Positions 63,801-64,000 of a stretch of 64,000 nt of DNA are shown here, one piece after another. The stretch's first letter is position 1, and every line of letters starts with the position of its first letter. Source of the stretch: Tomocerus qinae (taxonomy: Eukaryota > Arthropoda > Collembola > Entomobryomorpha > Tomoceridae). Both the position numbers and the translations under genes were made by a program. A model generated the notes under the pieces. It was not told the DNA's origin. It saw only the letters and a program-made list of their open reading frames with translations, and did no database searches. The stretch covers positions 91,884,001-91,948,000 of the forward strand of contig CM034546.1 of the NCBI GenBank assembly GCA_020055645.1. Direction: 5' to 3'.

Positions 63801-64000
63801 GTGTATAAAGTATATATGTATGTTTAAGATGTAGAGGAAGTCTTTTCTTCTTCTGGTCGTTATTTTCTCCCCAGATTTTATTACCGTCAATGCACTTTTT
63901 GGCGAGCGTACAATGTGCTGTTCTTCATACTAACTAAGTAACAGAAAAGTTGCACCTTACCATTTTTCTCGTACAAAAATCTATAATTTCTTTTCCGTTG

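Larger units (their letters stand above)
35624..64000. other. Long non-coding region after the last visible exon
   Basis: More than 28 kb with no supportable exon, RNA gene or mobile element. Exon 6 ends in a strong donor, so all or part is the next intron; where intergenic DNA starts, if it does, cannot be told. ATG frames do not exceed about 108 codons and look random. Near-repeats of 4-7 bases are common, for example ATGACATGACA at about 40268, GATGTGATGTGA at about 58473 and TACCTACCTAC at about 42131. Confidence 0.6.

Overview
The window is AT-rich, non-coding-dominated eukaryotic DNA: no operons, almost no long open frames, and one gene split into short exons by GT-AG introns of 77 bp to about 2 kb. 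The spectrin-repeat gene and the Ty1/copia retroelement point to an animal. An arthropod is my best guess from texture (AT-rich introns, many TACCTAC/GTAGGTA runs), but the lineage is not resolved. Nothing bacterial, no CRISPR array and no rRNA or tRNA gene was seen.

Layout. 1-9174: non-coding flank with one doubtful small secreted-protein frame (1393-1671). 9175-16478: a complete Ty1/copia-type LTR retrotransposon with its target-site duplication. It has 400-bp LTRs that look identical, a candidate tRNA primer site, gag, protease, integrase, reverse transcriptase and RNase H in copia order, then an envelope-like class I fusion glycoprotein region, a polypurine tract and the 3' LTR. 16479-30948: non-coding, with one weak candidate exon near 29.0-29.2 kb. 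30949-35623: six exons that splice in frame into 230 codons of a spectrin-repeat-type protein, 3' end not in view. 35624-64000: more than 28 kb with no supportable gene, possibly one very long intron plus intergenic DNA.

The main discovery is the retrotransposon. Ty1/copia elements of animals normally end after RNase H. This one continues, without a stop codon, from the RNase H C-terminus into a signal-peptide-like segment, a short subunit, a furin-type RQKR site, a glycine/alanine-rich hydrophobic fusion-peptide-like segment, a coiled coil, a cysteine-rich ectodomain with N-glycosylation sequons, a membrane anchor and a basic tail. This is an envirus-like organisation reached from a copia backbone.

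The copy looks very young (LTRs the same by eye, perfect 5-bp duplication), yet its coding region is broken into at least eight frame segments. Those in gag-pol all shift in the -1 sense and those in the envelope part in the +1 sense. Possible explanations are a defective copy mobilised in trans, programmed frameshifting at the gag-pol junction plus decay, or uncorrected long-read indels in the assembly.
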